DNA of 64,000 nt from CAWAMD01 sp963783045 (GTDB taxonomy: Bacteria; Actinomycetota; Nitriliruptoria; Nitriliruptorales; Nitriliruptoraceae): NCBI GenBank assembly GCA_963783045.1, contig CAWAMD010000002.1:310001-374000 (forward strand), given 5' to 3'. Position 1 is the stretch's first letter. Every line of letters starts with the position of its first letter. Of the stretch, positions 48,286 through 58,497 are shown piece after piece. Under the pieces are notes generated by a model that worked only from the letters and a program-made list of their open reading frames with translations, ran no database searches and was not told the DNA's origin. The position numbers and the translations under genes were made by a program.

Positions 48286-48303
48286 CGAGGTAACATTACC
48301 TCG
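48286..48303. promoter_or_regulatory. Dyad CGAGGTAA-N2-TTACCTCG
   Basis: A perfect 8-bp inverted repeat with a 2-base centre in the 211-base gap between the divergent S-layer-like gene and the AAA ATPase gene, 33 bases before the latter. It is a good operator candidate for either promoter; the regulator is unknown. Confidence 0.5.
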
Positions 48304-48335
48304 TCACGCACGGTAACGTCCACGACGGGGTCCGG

Positions 48336-49529
48336 ATGGGACGATCCCCACGCGAGAACCCGTTCACCCCGGGGTTCGGGAACCTGCCTCGCGTCTTCGC
48401 CGGGCGGCGCGCCGAGTTCGCCGACCTCGAGCTCATGGTCGAGCGTCTCGCCGACGGCACGTACGAGCAGGCCCGCATGGTCACGGCCGACCGGGGCTTC
48501 GGCAAGACCAGCCTGCTGCGCGAGCTCGAGCAGGAGCAGGCCGAGGCCGGACGCTGGGTGGTGCGCGCGGCCGCCACGCGGGGCGACGCCGTCGTCGGCC
48601 GCCTCTGTCGCCAGCTCGCCGAGCGGATCGCCGACGAGGACCTCGGGGCACGGCTCAGCGACACGGTCGTCGACGCCTTCCGGCGGCTCGCCGGCATCGC
48701 GATCGGCCCGGGCGGGGTGTCCGTCGAGCTCGCCCCGGACGACCGGGCCGACATGGGCACGGAGCTCGAGCACCTGCTCGGCGGCGCGGCCCGGCTGGCA
48801 CGCGAGGCCGGGACCGTGCTCCTCCTGCTCGTCGACGAGGCGCAGAACATCAGCACCGACGCGCTCGGGGCGCTGTTCTACGCCATCCAGGAGGTCCAGG
48901 GCGCCGTCGTCGAGGTGCGTGACCCGATCAGCGGGGCGCTGCGCCGGGACGCGCTGCCGCTCGGCGTGGTCGTGGCCGGGCTGCCCGGGCTCGTCGACCG
49001 GCTGCGCCGGGCCGGGTCGACCTTCGGGGAGCGCTCGCGGCCATGGCGGCTCGGGGCGCTGTCGACCGCGGATCTACGCGAGGGCATCCGGGCGCTGGTG
49101 CGCGACGGCGGCGGCGACATCGACGCGGACGCACTGGACCTGCTGGCCGAGCAGTGCGGCGGCTATCCCTACTTCCTGCACGTGTACGGGCAGCAGGTCT
49201 GGAACGCCGGCGACGGGGCGGTCATCACGCTCGACGAGGTGCGGGCCGGCGTCGCCGCGGCCCAGCCGCTCGTCGACGACTTCTACGACCAGCGCCTGCG
49301 GGAGCTCGGCGACCGGCAGCGGGAGTACCTCGCCGCGGCGGCGGCGCTTCCGCCGAAGCGGCGGACGTCCGCGGGGATCGCCGCGTCGCTCGGGGTGTCC
49401 TCGTCGTCGCTCGGCTCGACCCAGCAGGCGCTGGTCGAGCGACACGGGCTGCTGCGGCACACGGCGACGGGCCAGCTCGAGTTCGCGCTGCCGGGACTGG
49501 ACAGTCATCTGGCGGGGCGCGCTCGCTGA
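48336..49529 (+). CDS. AAA (ORC/Cdc6-like, AAA_16) ATPase with C-terminal winged helix
   Basis: A 397-residue soluble ATPase. The N-terminal FAGRRAEFADLELMVERL precedes Walker A DRGFGKTSLLREL. Walker B is VLLLLVDEAQNIS, and a GLPGLVDRL stretch follows in the sensor region. The C-terminal part (REYLAAAAALPPKRRTSAGI) is a winged helix like that of archaeal-type ATPases. Such stand-alone ATPases are common and mostly unassigned. It is divergent from the S-layer-like gene and convergent with the heptad-repeat gene. Confidence 0.82.
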   Translation: MGRSPRENPFTPGFGNLPRVFAGRRAEFADLELMVERLADGTYEQARMVTADRGFGKTSLLRELEQEQAEAGRWVVRAAATRGDAVVGRLCRQLAERIADEDLGARLSDTVVDAFRRLAGIAIGPGGVSVELAPDDRADMGTELEHLLGGAARLAREAGTVLLLLVDEAQNISTDALGALFYAIQEVQGAVVEVRDPISGALRRDALPLGVVVAGLPGLVDRLRRAGSTFGERSRPWRLGALSTADLREGIRALVRDGGGDIDADALDLLAEQCGGYPYFLHVYGQQVWNAGDGAVITLDEVRAGVAAAQPLVDDFYDQRLRELGDRQREYLAAAAALPPKRRTSAGIAASLGVSSSSLGSTQQALVERHGLLRHTATGQLEFALPGLDSHLAGRAR

Positions 49530-49555
49530 GCCCGCAGCGGACGACGGGTCGACGG

Positions 49556-50035
49556 TCAGCGCAGCCCGAAGAGGATGGCGGCTAGCGCCAGGACGAGTCC
49601 GAGCTGGGAGAACACGAGCGTCCGCGTCTGGGTGATGATGGCCTCGCTCATACGCCGCTCGAACGAAGCGGTCAGGCGATGCTCCATGCCTTCCATCTGC
49701 TGCGCCATGAGATCGAAGCGGTGGTCGATCCCGCCCAATCGCTGGTCGATCCCGTCCAATCGCTGGTCGATCCCGTCCAACCGCTGGTCGATCCCGTCCA
49801 ATCGCAGGTCCACGCGATCCAACCGCTGGTCGATCCCGTCCAACCGCTGGTCCACCCCGTCAAGCCGCTGGTCCACCCCGTCGAGCCGCTCGACGAGCGG
49901 CACGAGATCACGTCGCCTGGCAACGTCATCGGCGGGGGTCGGCAACAGCTCCTCCAGGGCGCGAACTGCCTGCGGGCCGAGCGTCGCTTCGAGCTCCGCG
50001 AGCAGCTCGGCACGGCGTCGTTCCTCCACGGTCAT
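49556..50035 (-). CDS. Heptad-repeat coiled-coil protein with C-terminal membrane anchor
   Basis: A 159-residue protein. After a helical N-terminus (LLAELEATLGPQAVRALEEL) come about nine seven-residue repeats of the type LDGIDQR, some identical at the DNA level, predicting a long regular coiled coil. The C-terminus is one membrane helix, QLGLVLALAAILFGL. The ATG has GAGGGTG six bases upstream. The topology suggests a cytoplasmic rod tethered by its tail, or a tail-anchored sensor. No family is recognised beyond DUF-type coiled-coil proteins. Confidence 0.72.
   Translation of the reverse strand: MTVEERRRAELLAELEATLGPQAVRALEELLPTPADDVARRRDLVPLVERLDGVDQRLDGVDQRLDGIDQRLDRVDLRLDGIDQRLDGIDQRLDGIDQRLGGIDHRFDLMAQQMEGMEHRLTASFERRMSEAIITQTRTLVFSQLGLVLALAAILFGLR
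49720..49889. repeat. 21-bp tandem repeat inside the coiled-coil gene
   Basis: Near-identical units CGCTGGTCGATCCCGTCCAA recur every 21 bases, each encoding one heptad. The low divergence at silent positions points to recent expansion by slippage or unequal recombination. Confidence 0.85.
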
Positions 50036-50174
50036 GGTGTCACCCTCGATCGTCTGCGGCAACGGGCGACCGTAGGCATGGATGGTCGGACCGCCGCGAT
50101 GGAGGTGCGGGAGGCTGGGGAAAGCCGCCGTCACTCGCCGCATGACGGCCGCCGTGCCGGCTCGGGGAACCCCG

Positions 50175-53100
50175 TCAGGAAGTCCGGGCGAACCCCGGAA
50201 GCCCCACGGTGCCCCGCAGCACGGCGCCGTCGAGCACGTTGCGGAGGAAGGTCGCCATCTGGTCGCGCTGGACCGCCCGGGCGGGCGCGAACGTGGTCGT
50301 CGACGTGCCCTTCGCCAGGCCGGCGGCCGCGGCCGCGTCGATGTCGGCCTCGTGGACGTTGCCGTCGTCGTCGCTGAACGCATCGCTGCCGGCGGTCAGG
50401 GGCTGCCCCGTCAGGTACTCCTGTGCCGCGACGAGGTAGGTCGCCATCTGCGCGCGGGTGACCGGCGCGCCGGGGGCGTAGCGGCCGTCACCGACGCCAC
50501 GGACGATCCCCGCGGCGGCGAGCGTGTCGATCGAGCGCTCGTGCAGCGTGCCGTCGTCGTCGGTGAAGGCGTCCGGCGCCGCACCGGGCAGACGACCGCC
50601 GGCCTGCTCGATGAGGTGGACGAGGAACGTCGCCATCTGCCCGCGGGTCACCGCCGCGCCCGGTGCGTAGGTCCGCGCCGAGACGCCGTTCGTGATCGTC
50701 CACCACACCGCACAGTCGATGGAGGTGCGGTGGACGTTGCTCCAGCTCACGTCGTCGAAACGGGCCGGCGGGGCGACGCCGGCCGGGCAGGCCTCGGCGG
50801 GGCTGCCGAGGTCCCAGGTGCTCGCGTGGACGGTGCGCACGGTGAGCACGAGGTCACCGTCACGGTGCACGACACCGGCGACACAGGGATCGGGAGTCGC
50901 GCCGGCGCCGGCGCAGGCGGCCACCGGGTCACCGTCGCGGAACACGACGACGTCTCCGGTCGCCGGCAGCAGGCTCCCGTCCAGCGTGAGCTCGAGCAGC
51001 AGCGGGTTCGCTGCGGTGGCCGCCGGCGCGCTGATGGCCAGCGATCGGCCGAGCATCGAGAAGCCCTCGGCGGCGTTCGTGGTCGACGAGCGCAGGCTGA
51101 TGGTGACCTGGCCGGCGTTGGGCGTGGTGACCGCGGCGTGCAGCGGGTCGTCGGCGGTCGTGCCGGTCCCCTGCGCATCCGTCGAGACCGTCTCGCCGGC
51201 GGCGGCGTTCACCGTGACCGTCCCGTCCCCCGTCGTCGTGCCACCGCCTCCTCCCCCGGTGCCGCCCGAGCCGCCCGAGCCGCCGGTACCGCCCGAGGTG
51301 CCTCCCCCTCCCGTGCCGCCCGTGCCGCCCGTCCCGCCGGTGTCGCCGCTCGAGGAGGTCGGTGTGACCGGGGTGGACGCCACCGACGGGGCGCTCGTCC
51401 CGACCGGGTTCGTGGCCGTCACGGTGAACGTGTAGGCGGTGCCGGCGGCGAGCCCCCTGACGGTGCCCTGGTTCGCCGGGCCGGGTACGTCGACGCTCGC
51501 GCCGCCGGGCGAGGCGGTGACGGTGTAGTGGTCGATCGGCTGCCCGCCGGTGTCGGTGGGCGGGATCCAGTGCACCGTCGCCCCGAGCACGCCCGCCGTC
51601 GCCGTCACTCCGGTCGGGGCAGCCGGCGCGGTCTGCTGCCGGGGTGATGCCCGGGACGGTGGCGGCCGCGGACGTCGCCCAGGTCGTTGCGGGCGGTCAC
51701 GGCGACGGTGTAGGCGACGCCGTTGGTCAGCCCGGGAACCGACCCGCTCACGCCCGGCGCCGCGACCGTGGTCGACACGGACGAGCCGCTACCGGTGTCC
51801 GGCGTGGCCGTGACGGTGTAGCTGCGAACCGGGCTCCCGCCGTCGCTCGCGGGCGGCTGCCAGGTGACGTCGACGCGGGTGTTCGCCCCGGTCGCGGTCA
51901 CGGCCGTCGGCCGCCCTGGGGCCGTGGCCGGGGCGAGCTGGATGCCCGGCGTCGACGGTCCGGTCCCTGCGCTGTTGGTGGCGCTCACGGACGCTGTGTA
52001 GGTCGTGCCGTTCGCGAGGCCGCCGAGGGTCGTGGTCGTCACGGACGCAGCGGTGCTCTTGGTGACGGTGGTGCCGCCGCCCGCGAGCGTGACGGTGTAG
52101 CCGGTCACGGGCGTGGGCGAGCCCACCGGAGGCTGCCATGACACGGTCACGGTGCCGTCTCCCCGGCTGCCCGTGACGTTGCGCGGCTCCGGGGGGACAC
52201 GTGCCGCGACGACGACGGCCGCCTCGGCGTTCACCATGCCCCCGGTCGTCGTCGTGCCGGCGAGCGCCGGCAGTGGGACCGCCGTGCTGGTGATGATCGA
52301 CGCGATCGAGGAGGCCGACAGCGTGCGGTCGGCGGTTGCCACGAGCGCCGCCGTCGCGGCGACGAAGGGGGCCGCCATGGAGGTCCCGGACATCGTCTGG
52401 TACGGGTAGGTGGCGTCGGGGAAGGTGCTGCCGATGTCGACCCCGGGCGCGCCCACGTCCACCGAGGTCGCGCCGTAGTTCGAGAAGGAGGGGAGCGTGC
52501 CGGCCCGGTCGACCGCCGTGACGGACACGATGTTGGTGAGGGTGTAGGCGGCGGGGTAGAGCTTCGTCCCGGCGCCGTCGACGTTCTGGCCGGCGTTGCC
52601 GGAGGCGGCCGCGACGACGAGGCCGGCGTCCGCGATGGCCTGGCGGAGCGCGGTGCTGTTGACGTCGACACCGAAGCTGGCGTTGACGACGGTGGCCCCC
52701 ATTCGCTTGGCGTAGTCGAGCGCCTTCACGGCGTTCTCGGTCGATCCGCCGGTGCCGCCGCTGCCGGTGGGACCCATGAACTTCAGCGGCATGATCTTCA
52801 CGTTCGGCGCGAGCCCGGCGACGCCCCGTCCGTTGTCCGCGACGGCCGCGATGATCCCGGCGACGTGGGTGCCGTGGTGCTCGGTCCCGTCACCGTCGTA
52901 GATGGTGGCGTCGTTGTTGAGGAAGTCCCAGCCGTGGACGTCGTCGACGTAGCCGTTGTGGTCGTCGTCGACGCCCGCGACGCCGTTCGCCTCGGCGGCG
53001 TTCGTCCAGATGTTGGCCTGCAGGTCGGGGTGGTCGATCTGGATGCCCGTGTCGATGACGGCGACGACCACGTCCGGGGCGCCGCGCGTGACCTGCCAGG

Positions 53101-53578
53101 CAGCCGTCGCGTCCACGTCGACGTTGGCGACGCCGCCGTTGCGGCCGTCGTTCTCGAGCCCCCACTGGCTGCCGAAGAAGGTGTCGCTGGTCAGCGGGAC
53201 GAGGGGGCGGTCGGGCTCGGCGTACTCGACCGCCGGATCCCGGCTGAGCCGCTCGACGACCTGCTCGACCGTCTGGCCGGGAGGCACGTCGACGGCTTCG
53301 AGGCGGTCGAGCGGCAGCGCCTCGCCGGTGTTCGACGCCGGCCCGCCCGCGGGCCTCACGACGGCCGGCCTGGTCGGTGCCGGCGCGCCAGCGGACGAGC
53401 ACCCGCGTCGCCGCGTCGTCGACTGGCCTGGGTATGGACGCCTGTTGTTCGCGGCGCTGTCGGCGAATCCGGCCGACGGTGGGACCGACGCCTCCGTCGA
53501 GGCCCAGGCGGCTGAACCGACGGGCAGTAGCAGCGACACGACGGCGAGCAGGCAGACGCCGACAGCCGCGCCCTTCAC
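50175..53578 (-). CDS. Subtilisin-like protease with Fn3 and SLH domains, reading frame interrupted
   Basis: A secreted S8 peptidase of about 1135 codons. A signal peptide (VSLLLPVGSAAWA) and a propeptide (VEQVVERLSRDPAVEYAEPD) precede the catalytic triad regions: Asp in VVAVIDTGIQIDHPDL, His in HHGTHVAGIIAA, Ser in MSGTSMAAPFVAA. Fn3 domains follow (WQPPxxxGGSPVxxYTVT), then a Gly/Thr linker, and three SLH domains at the C-terminus (DDDGTLHERSIDTLAAAGI, VTRAQMATYLV). The frame breaks near 51610-51690, between Fn3 repeats. Two more, compensating, shifts are likely near 53360-53430, where VLVRWRAGTD reads in another frame. GTG 53578 has GGTGAG upstream; GTG 53641 is an alternative. Confidence 0.83.
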
Positions 53579-53908
53579 AGGGCGGCGCTCACCGGCCTCG
53601 AGGAGGCCGAGAGGCGACGCATCGGCTCGCCCTATCCACACCGTGCTCCCCGACCTCCCCGGCGAGGCGCCCCGCCGGGCGTCCGCAGCTGCGTCTGCTC
53701 ATCCTGCTTGTTTGGCACCCTGTCGCCGGCGAGGGCGTCCGATTGGTCCGTGGAGCGTACCGCCGCGTCAGTGATCGAGTGCACAGCCTGGGGCATGAGG
53801 CGCAAGCCACGCAGAATTCGGAAACCCCGGCCCCCATCGTGTGGGGGCCGGGGCTCCTGTTGGCTGGGCGCTCAGGCCCTCAGCAGCTCAGAGCTGCCGA
53901 TACGCCGA
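53579..53908. other. Intergenic region between subtilase and S-layer-like gene
   Basis: A 330-base gap that holds the terminator at 53825-53853 and the subtilase leader. The leader contains a small palindrome CGCAGCTGCG near 53690. I compared it with the c-di-GMP riboswitch pattern and found no match. Confidence 0.4.
53825..53853 (-). terminator. Terminator of the S-layer-like gene
   Basis: Perfect 12-bp arms (53825-53836 and 53842-53853) with a 5-base loop, followed on the minus strand by a short T run (TTTCC), 56 bases after the stop. Confidence 0.75.
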
Positions 53909-56046
53909 TCAGTACTGGAACTGCGCTGCTGGCGACGCCGCAACGTTCTTCTTGCCGCCCGCGTCCTCGAACGCGTTGGCTGCGACGTTCACGTCATAGG
54001 TCAGGTCCGACGCGTTCGGGGCGTCGTTGAGCGACCCGTCCAGCGTGATGACCCGACTTCGTGCCCGAGGTGTTCGCCTTGGACGCCGACGTACCGTTGA
54101 GCGTGAAGCTCTGGCCGTTCGGGTTCACGGTGAACCCGGAGGCGTCCAGAACGTTCACGGCCTCGCTGAAGGTCACGAGGACCTGGTTCGTCGTCCCCAC
54201 GCCGTCGTTGATGTCGTTCGCGATCGCGTCGGTCACGGTCGGAACGGCGTCAGCGTTGGTCGACTCCTCGGTGTTGGCCTTGTTGGCCGACTCATCGCCG
54301 TTCGTGGTCTGCGAGACGTAGATCTCGTAGTCCGTTGCCGACGTGAGACCGGTCAGGGTCACCTGGTAGTTGGCGGTCGTCGAGTCTTCGTGAGCCGTGA
54401 AGGTCTGCTTCGAGAACGTCGAGTCGTACGCCGGGTCACCCGCCGTGCCGACGTTGCTGTCGGTCTTGTAGTAGACGTTGACCGTCGCGCCGGAGGCGAT
54501 ACCCGTCAGCGTCATGCCGATGGTGCGCTCGCCCGGGTTACGTGCTCGAGATGGCCGGCGTCGCCGGACCAACGTTGGTGAGCTCGAAGGTGGAGACGAG
54601 CGCGGCGTCACGCTGGTAGTTCGTCACGTCGACGTTGTCGCCCTTCGTCAGCTTCGACTCGAAGTTCGCCATCGTCGCCTGGGCCCCGTCGACGCGGTAC
54701 ACGTCGTTGGAGTCATACTCGAACTGGTAGGTGTTGCCGCCGTTCGTGCCGATGAACGCGTCGTCGTCAGTCATGGCCGCGTCGACCGCGTAGGTCGTGG
54801 GAGCGCCACTGTTGTCCGTCGGCGCCTCCTGCGGCATGAAGTTGGTGACGCCACCCAGACCGAAGGCCTCTGTCGGCGCGTTGTCCGCGTCGAGGTCAAG
54901 GCCGTTGGCCGGCGAGTCCTCGTCGACGTAGACGACGGGGATGACGGACTCGTAGCTGACACCGTCGACCGTGAAGGTGATCTTGCCGTTGACGGGCTTG
55001 ACCGTGACCTTCGTGCCGTTGGCCGCAGTAGCACCGTTCACGACGGTCAGCTGTGCGTTCGGCGCGGTCAGGTCGGCGAGGTCATCGGTGTTCGAGTCGG
55101 CGAACGTGGCGTTGCCGTTCGAGCCCACCGTGACGTTGCTCGGCGATCGAACAGCTGGACGGTGTAGTTCTTGGTGTCGTCCAGGCCGTCCGCCGTGTAC
55201 TGACGGTCGTCACTGGTGTCGTCCGGGTTGGCGACAGTGAGCGTGGCGGCGTCCGACGGAGTGACCGTGATGGTCTGGTTGTTCGCCGTCGTCGCCGGGG
55301 CCCAGTCACCGTTCTGCTCGGCGTACTCGGCACCGTGCATCACGAAGGTCGCCATCTGGTCACGGCGAACGTCGTTCTTCGGGTTGTAGTTGCCGTTCTG
55401 GCCCTGGACGATGCCCTGCGCCGCGAGGTCGTTGATGTCGCCCTCGTGCACGTTGCCGTCGTCGTCGGGGAAGAAGTTCTCGCTCGAGGAGGCGACGGAG
55501 CCGTTGACCGCACCGTCGTCGATGTAGTCGAGCGCGTTCAGGATGTAGGTCGCCATCTGGTCACGCGGGACGACCATGCCCGGACGGTAGGTGCCGTCAC
55601 CGAACCCGGAGACGATGCCGGCGTTCGCGATGGCGTTGATGTCGCCCTCGTGAACGTTGCCGTCGTCGTCCGAGAAGGCGTCGCTGCCCTCGGCGAGCGC
55701 GTTGCCCGTGGCGGTCTCCACGAGGTTGCGGATGAAGGTCGCCATCTGGGCGCGGTTGATGCCCTCCATCGGGCGGTAGGTCCCGTCGGAGAAGCCCTGC
55801 GCGATGCCGTACTCGACGACGCAGTTGATGTTGTCTTCGTGGACCGACGTGTCGTCGTCCGGGAACTCGTTCTGAGAACGTCTGACCCGGGGGCGGGCAA
55901 ACGTCGGCGGTCCCAATGTTGGATGTGGTCTGTGCGAACGCTGTGCCGCTAGAGACCGGAGCGAGCGCGAAGACCATCGCGCCGGCCGCCGACATAGCGA
56001 GCGCACGCTTGACCGACCGCTTGGTCAGCCGATGCGTGTAACTCAA
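53909..56046 (-). CDS. S-layer-like surface protein with three SLH domains, four frame breaks
   Basis: A paralogue of the protein at 45896-48124, of about 710 residues. AGGAGG six bases before TTG 56046 fixes an unusual TTG start (SYTHRLTKRSVKRALAMSAA, signal peptide to AFA). Three SLH domains follow (SVHEDNINCVVEYGIAQG, VNRAQ-like INRAQMATFI, VPRDQMATYIL). Next comes a region similar to the paralogue (IPVVYVDEDSPANGLDLD) and a Fn3/Big-like C-terminus ending NVAASPAAQFQY. Frames change near 55870, 55139, 54540 and 54046. All pieces are conserved and collinear, so the gene is probably intact in the organism. Confidence 0.78.
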
Positions 56047-56425
56047 GGTGTGCCTCCTGGTTGGCGCCAGCACGGCGTTCGCCGAGCTGGTTCAGGCTTG
56101 CAGTCACGTAAGCGACGCCGCACCCGCAAGTGGGTACACGGGCAACAGAAGAATCTGCCCGACCGAGAATCGGTGACTCCCGTCCGAGCTTCGCCCCTGC
56201 TGCCCCTTGCGACGCGTGTTGTGGTCTGCTGCCACTTCCGTGTCACCGGCGTTGCACCCGTGTAAGGACGCAACAACCGCAACAGAAGTCGCACCAGGCA
56301 AACTAGACCCGACCCTGGATGCCTGCAAACATCGCAACCCGTTTGCATACCGCAGATTGGCCAGGGTTTCTCCCCCTTGACGGACTAGTCCTGATGCCCC
56401 CTGACCGAACAGGAGCATGCGCCCC
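56047..56425. promoter_or_regulatory. Divergent promoter region, S-layer-like gene / csaB
   Basis: A 379-base gap, more A+T-rich than the rest of the window. It would hold a long leader for the S-layer-like gene, with a hairpin CAGCTCGGCG-AA-CGCCGTGCTG at 56066-56087 just before its ribosome-binding site, and the csaB promoter. TTGACG at about 56375 could be a -35 box for csaB. Leader hairpins of S-layer mRNAs often stabilise the message; that role is inference here. Confidence 0.45.
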
Positions 56426-57502
56426 ATGCACGTCCTCGTCGCCGGCTGGATCGGATCGACGAATCTGGGCGATGAGCTGGTGTTCGCGGGGCTGCGACGC
56501 CTGCTGCGTGCGAGAGGTGCACAGGTCACGGCGGTCTCCCGCGATCCCGAGACCACCCGGAGCCTGCATGGGGTCGCCGCGACCCCCGCCGACACCCCGT
56601 GGCGCCTCCTCGAGTCCGTGCGCTCAGCGGACGCCATGGTGTTCGGTGGGGGTGGGCTGGTCCAGGACGAGACCAGCCCCTTCAACCTCCCGTACCACCT
56701 CGCACGACCGGCCGTGGCCGACCTCGGCGGGGTTCCATGGGCCGGCATCGGTCTCGGGGTGGGTCCGGTGCGCACGCTGGCGGGGCGCACGCTGACCCGG
56801 ATCCTTCGTCGTGCGACGGGCCTGAGCGTGCGCGATCCCGCCTCCGCGGACCTGCTCACGACGCTCGGGGTGCCGGGCGCCGCCCCCGCCGCGGACCTCG
56901 CCTTCCACCTCCCTCGACCTGAGGTCGAGGTCCAGGATCGTCTGATCGTGTGCCTGCGTGCCTGGGGCGGAAGCGGCGGCGGACTCCTCCCCGTCCGCGG
57001 CGCCGCGCAGGTCGACGCGACGCCGGCATGGTTCGTCGACGGTGCCGCCGCCGCACTCGACGCGGCCGCGGACGCCACCGGCCTGGCCGTGACCTTCGTC
57101 GCGCTCCAGGCCGACCGCGACGATGCCATCCACGCCCGGGTGGCCGCCCGCATGCACACACCCAGCACCCGACACACACCGGGTCTCGACGACGTCGTCC
57201 CGCTCATCGCCAGCGGCCGGGTCGTCGTCGCGATGCGCTACCACGCCGCCATCGCTTCCATCCTCGGGGGTCGCCCGGTCGCCCTGCTCGGCTACTCCCC
57301 CAAGGTCGCGTCGCTCGCCGAGGCCCTCGGGGCCGGCGGTCGGCTGCTCGACTGGTCCCCCGCCGGCCTGGCACGCCTCCCCTCGGCCGCCACGGCCGTC
57401 GCCGGCAACGAGGCCGCGGTCGAGACCGCCTACGAGCGGCTCGCTGCCGACGCCTCGGGCAACGAGCGGGTGCTCGACCGCCTGCTGGCAGCCGCGTCGT
57501 GA
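56426..57502 (+). CDS. csaB: Polysaccharide pyruvyltransferase, CsaB family
   Basis: A 358-residue cytoplasmic enzyme (PF04230) that adds a pyruvyl ketal from phosphoenolpyruvate to a cell-wall polysaccharide precursor, creating the ligand for SLH domains. Typical motifs are AGWIGSTNLGDELVFAGL at the N-terminus, VFGGGGLVQDETSP, GIGLGVGPV, VAMRYHAAIASILGGRPV and GYSPKVASLAEALG near the C-terminus. The ATG at 56426 has AGGAG ten bases upstream; an earlier ATG at 56417 is too close to that site. It is divergent from an SLH protein gene and followed by a flippase-like gene. Confidence 0.9.
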   Translation: MHVLVAGWIGSTNLGDELVFAGLRRLLRARGAQVTAVSRDPETTRSLHGVAATPADTPWRLLESVRSADAMVFGGGGLVQDETSPFNLPYHLARPAVADLGGVPWAGIGLGVGPVRTLAGRTLTRILRRATGLSVRDPASADLLTTLGVPGAAPAADLAFHLPRPEVEVQDRLIVCLRAWGGSGGGLLPVRGAAQVDATPAWFVDGAAAALDAAADATGLAVTFVALQADRDDAIHARVAARMHTPSTRHTPGLDDVVPLIASGRVVVAMRYHAAIASILGGRPVALLGYSPKVASLAEALGAGGRLLDWSPAGLARLPSAATAVAGNEAAVETAYERLAADASGNERVLDRLLAAAS

Positions 57503-57553
57503 GCGACGCAGACCACGCGCCCCCCGACGACCACGTCCACGCGCCGCCGCCTC

Positions 57554-58477
57554 ATGGGTGTGGCCCGGGTCGTCTACCTCGTCGGACTCGCCGGCCTGCT
57601 GGCCTGGCTCGTCTTCACCCGACGACACCAGCTCGCCGACCTCGTCGCCGGGACCCGGCCCGGCTGGCTGGTCGCCGCCTTCGCCCTGTCGCTCGGCCAG
57701 CTCCTGCCATCGGTCGCCGTGTGGACCGTCGCGCTGCGGCGCCTCGGCAGCACGCGCGTCCCCTTCGGCGAGGTCGCACTCGCGACCGCGCAGTCGGTGC
57801 CGACCCGCTATCTGCCGGGCAGCGTGTGGTACGCACTCGGGCGGGCGACCTGGCTGCGGCGCCGGCACGAGACCTCGATCGCCGAGCTCGGAGCGACCGC
57901 CGCCCTCGAGTCGGTGCTGACCCTCGTCGTCGCCATCGCGCTCGGGTCGGGGCTGCTGCTGGCCGCCGGGCGGCTTCCGACCCACCGTGCATGGATCGCG
58001 GGCTGGTTCGTCGCCCTGTCGATCGTCGGGTCCCCGCCCGTGGTCAACGCCGTGGCCGGCTGGCTGTCGCGCCGACGTGGCCGCACGCTGCCCGTCCGCC
58101 TCGACTGGACCACGTGGGCCGCGCTCGTCGGGCTGACGCTGGTGCACTGGGTCTGGTCGGCGACGACGTTCACGGTCTACCTGCACGCCTTCCCGCGGCT
58201 GACGACGATCCCGGTGCTCGAGGTGGCCGGGTCGTTCCTCGTGGCGTGGGCGGTCGGGTTTCTCGCGCTCTTCGCGCCGCAGGGCGCCGGCGTGTTCGAG
58301 ACGACGGTGGCGGCGATGCTCGTCAGCTCGGGGACCGCCAGCGTCGCCGTGGTGGCGGGCGGCTACCGCGCCATGGTCGTGGTGCGCGACGCCGCCGTCT
58401 TCCTCGGGTCGTGGCTCGTCCAGCGCCGGCAGCCTGACGGCGCGGCCGGCTCGGCGGACGGGTCGACGACGGACTGA
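57554..58477 (+). CDS. Lysylphosphatidylglycerol synthase TM-domain (flippase-like) protein
   Basis: A 307-residue integral membrane protein of the UPF0104/PF03706 group with about eight membrane segments. It includes TRYLPGSVWYALGRATWL and the C-terminal GFLALFAPQGAGVFETTVAAM typical of the family. No synthetase domain is attached, so it is more likely a lipid or lipid-glycan translocator than an MprF. A GTG overlapping the csaB stop opens an alternative frame (VSDADHAPPDDH) that would join this one after one base shift; the ATG at 57554 is used here. It is probably co-transcribed with csaB. Confidence 0.82.
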   Translation: MGVARVVYLVGLAGLLAWLVFTRRHQLADLVAGTRPGWLVAAFALSLGQLLPSVAVWTVALRRLGSTRVPFGEVALATAQSVPTRYLPGSVWYALGRATWLRRRHETSIAELGATAALESVLTLVVAIALGSGLLLAAGRLPTHRAWIAGWFVALSIVGSPPVVNAVAGWLSRRRGRTLPVRLDWTTWAALVGLTLVHWVWSATTFTVYLHAFPRLTTIPVLEVAGSFLVAWAVGFLALFAPQGAGVFETTVAAMLVSSGTASVAVVAGGYRAMVVVRDAAVFLGSWLVQRRQPDGAAGSADGSTTD

Positions 58478-58497
58478 GCGGCGGCCGCTCTGTCGTC

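Noticed and set aside
49720..49889. CRISPR-like array
   Set aside because: The 21-bp units are contiguous without spacers and encode heptads.
53579..53720. c-di-GMP (GEMM) riboswitch before the subtilase
   Set aside because: A loose resemblance (GCCAAAC, GACGC) lacks the conserved paired core.
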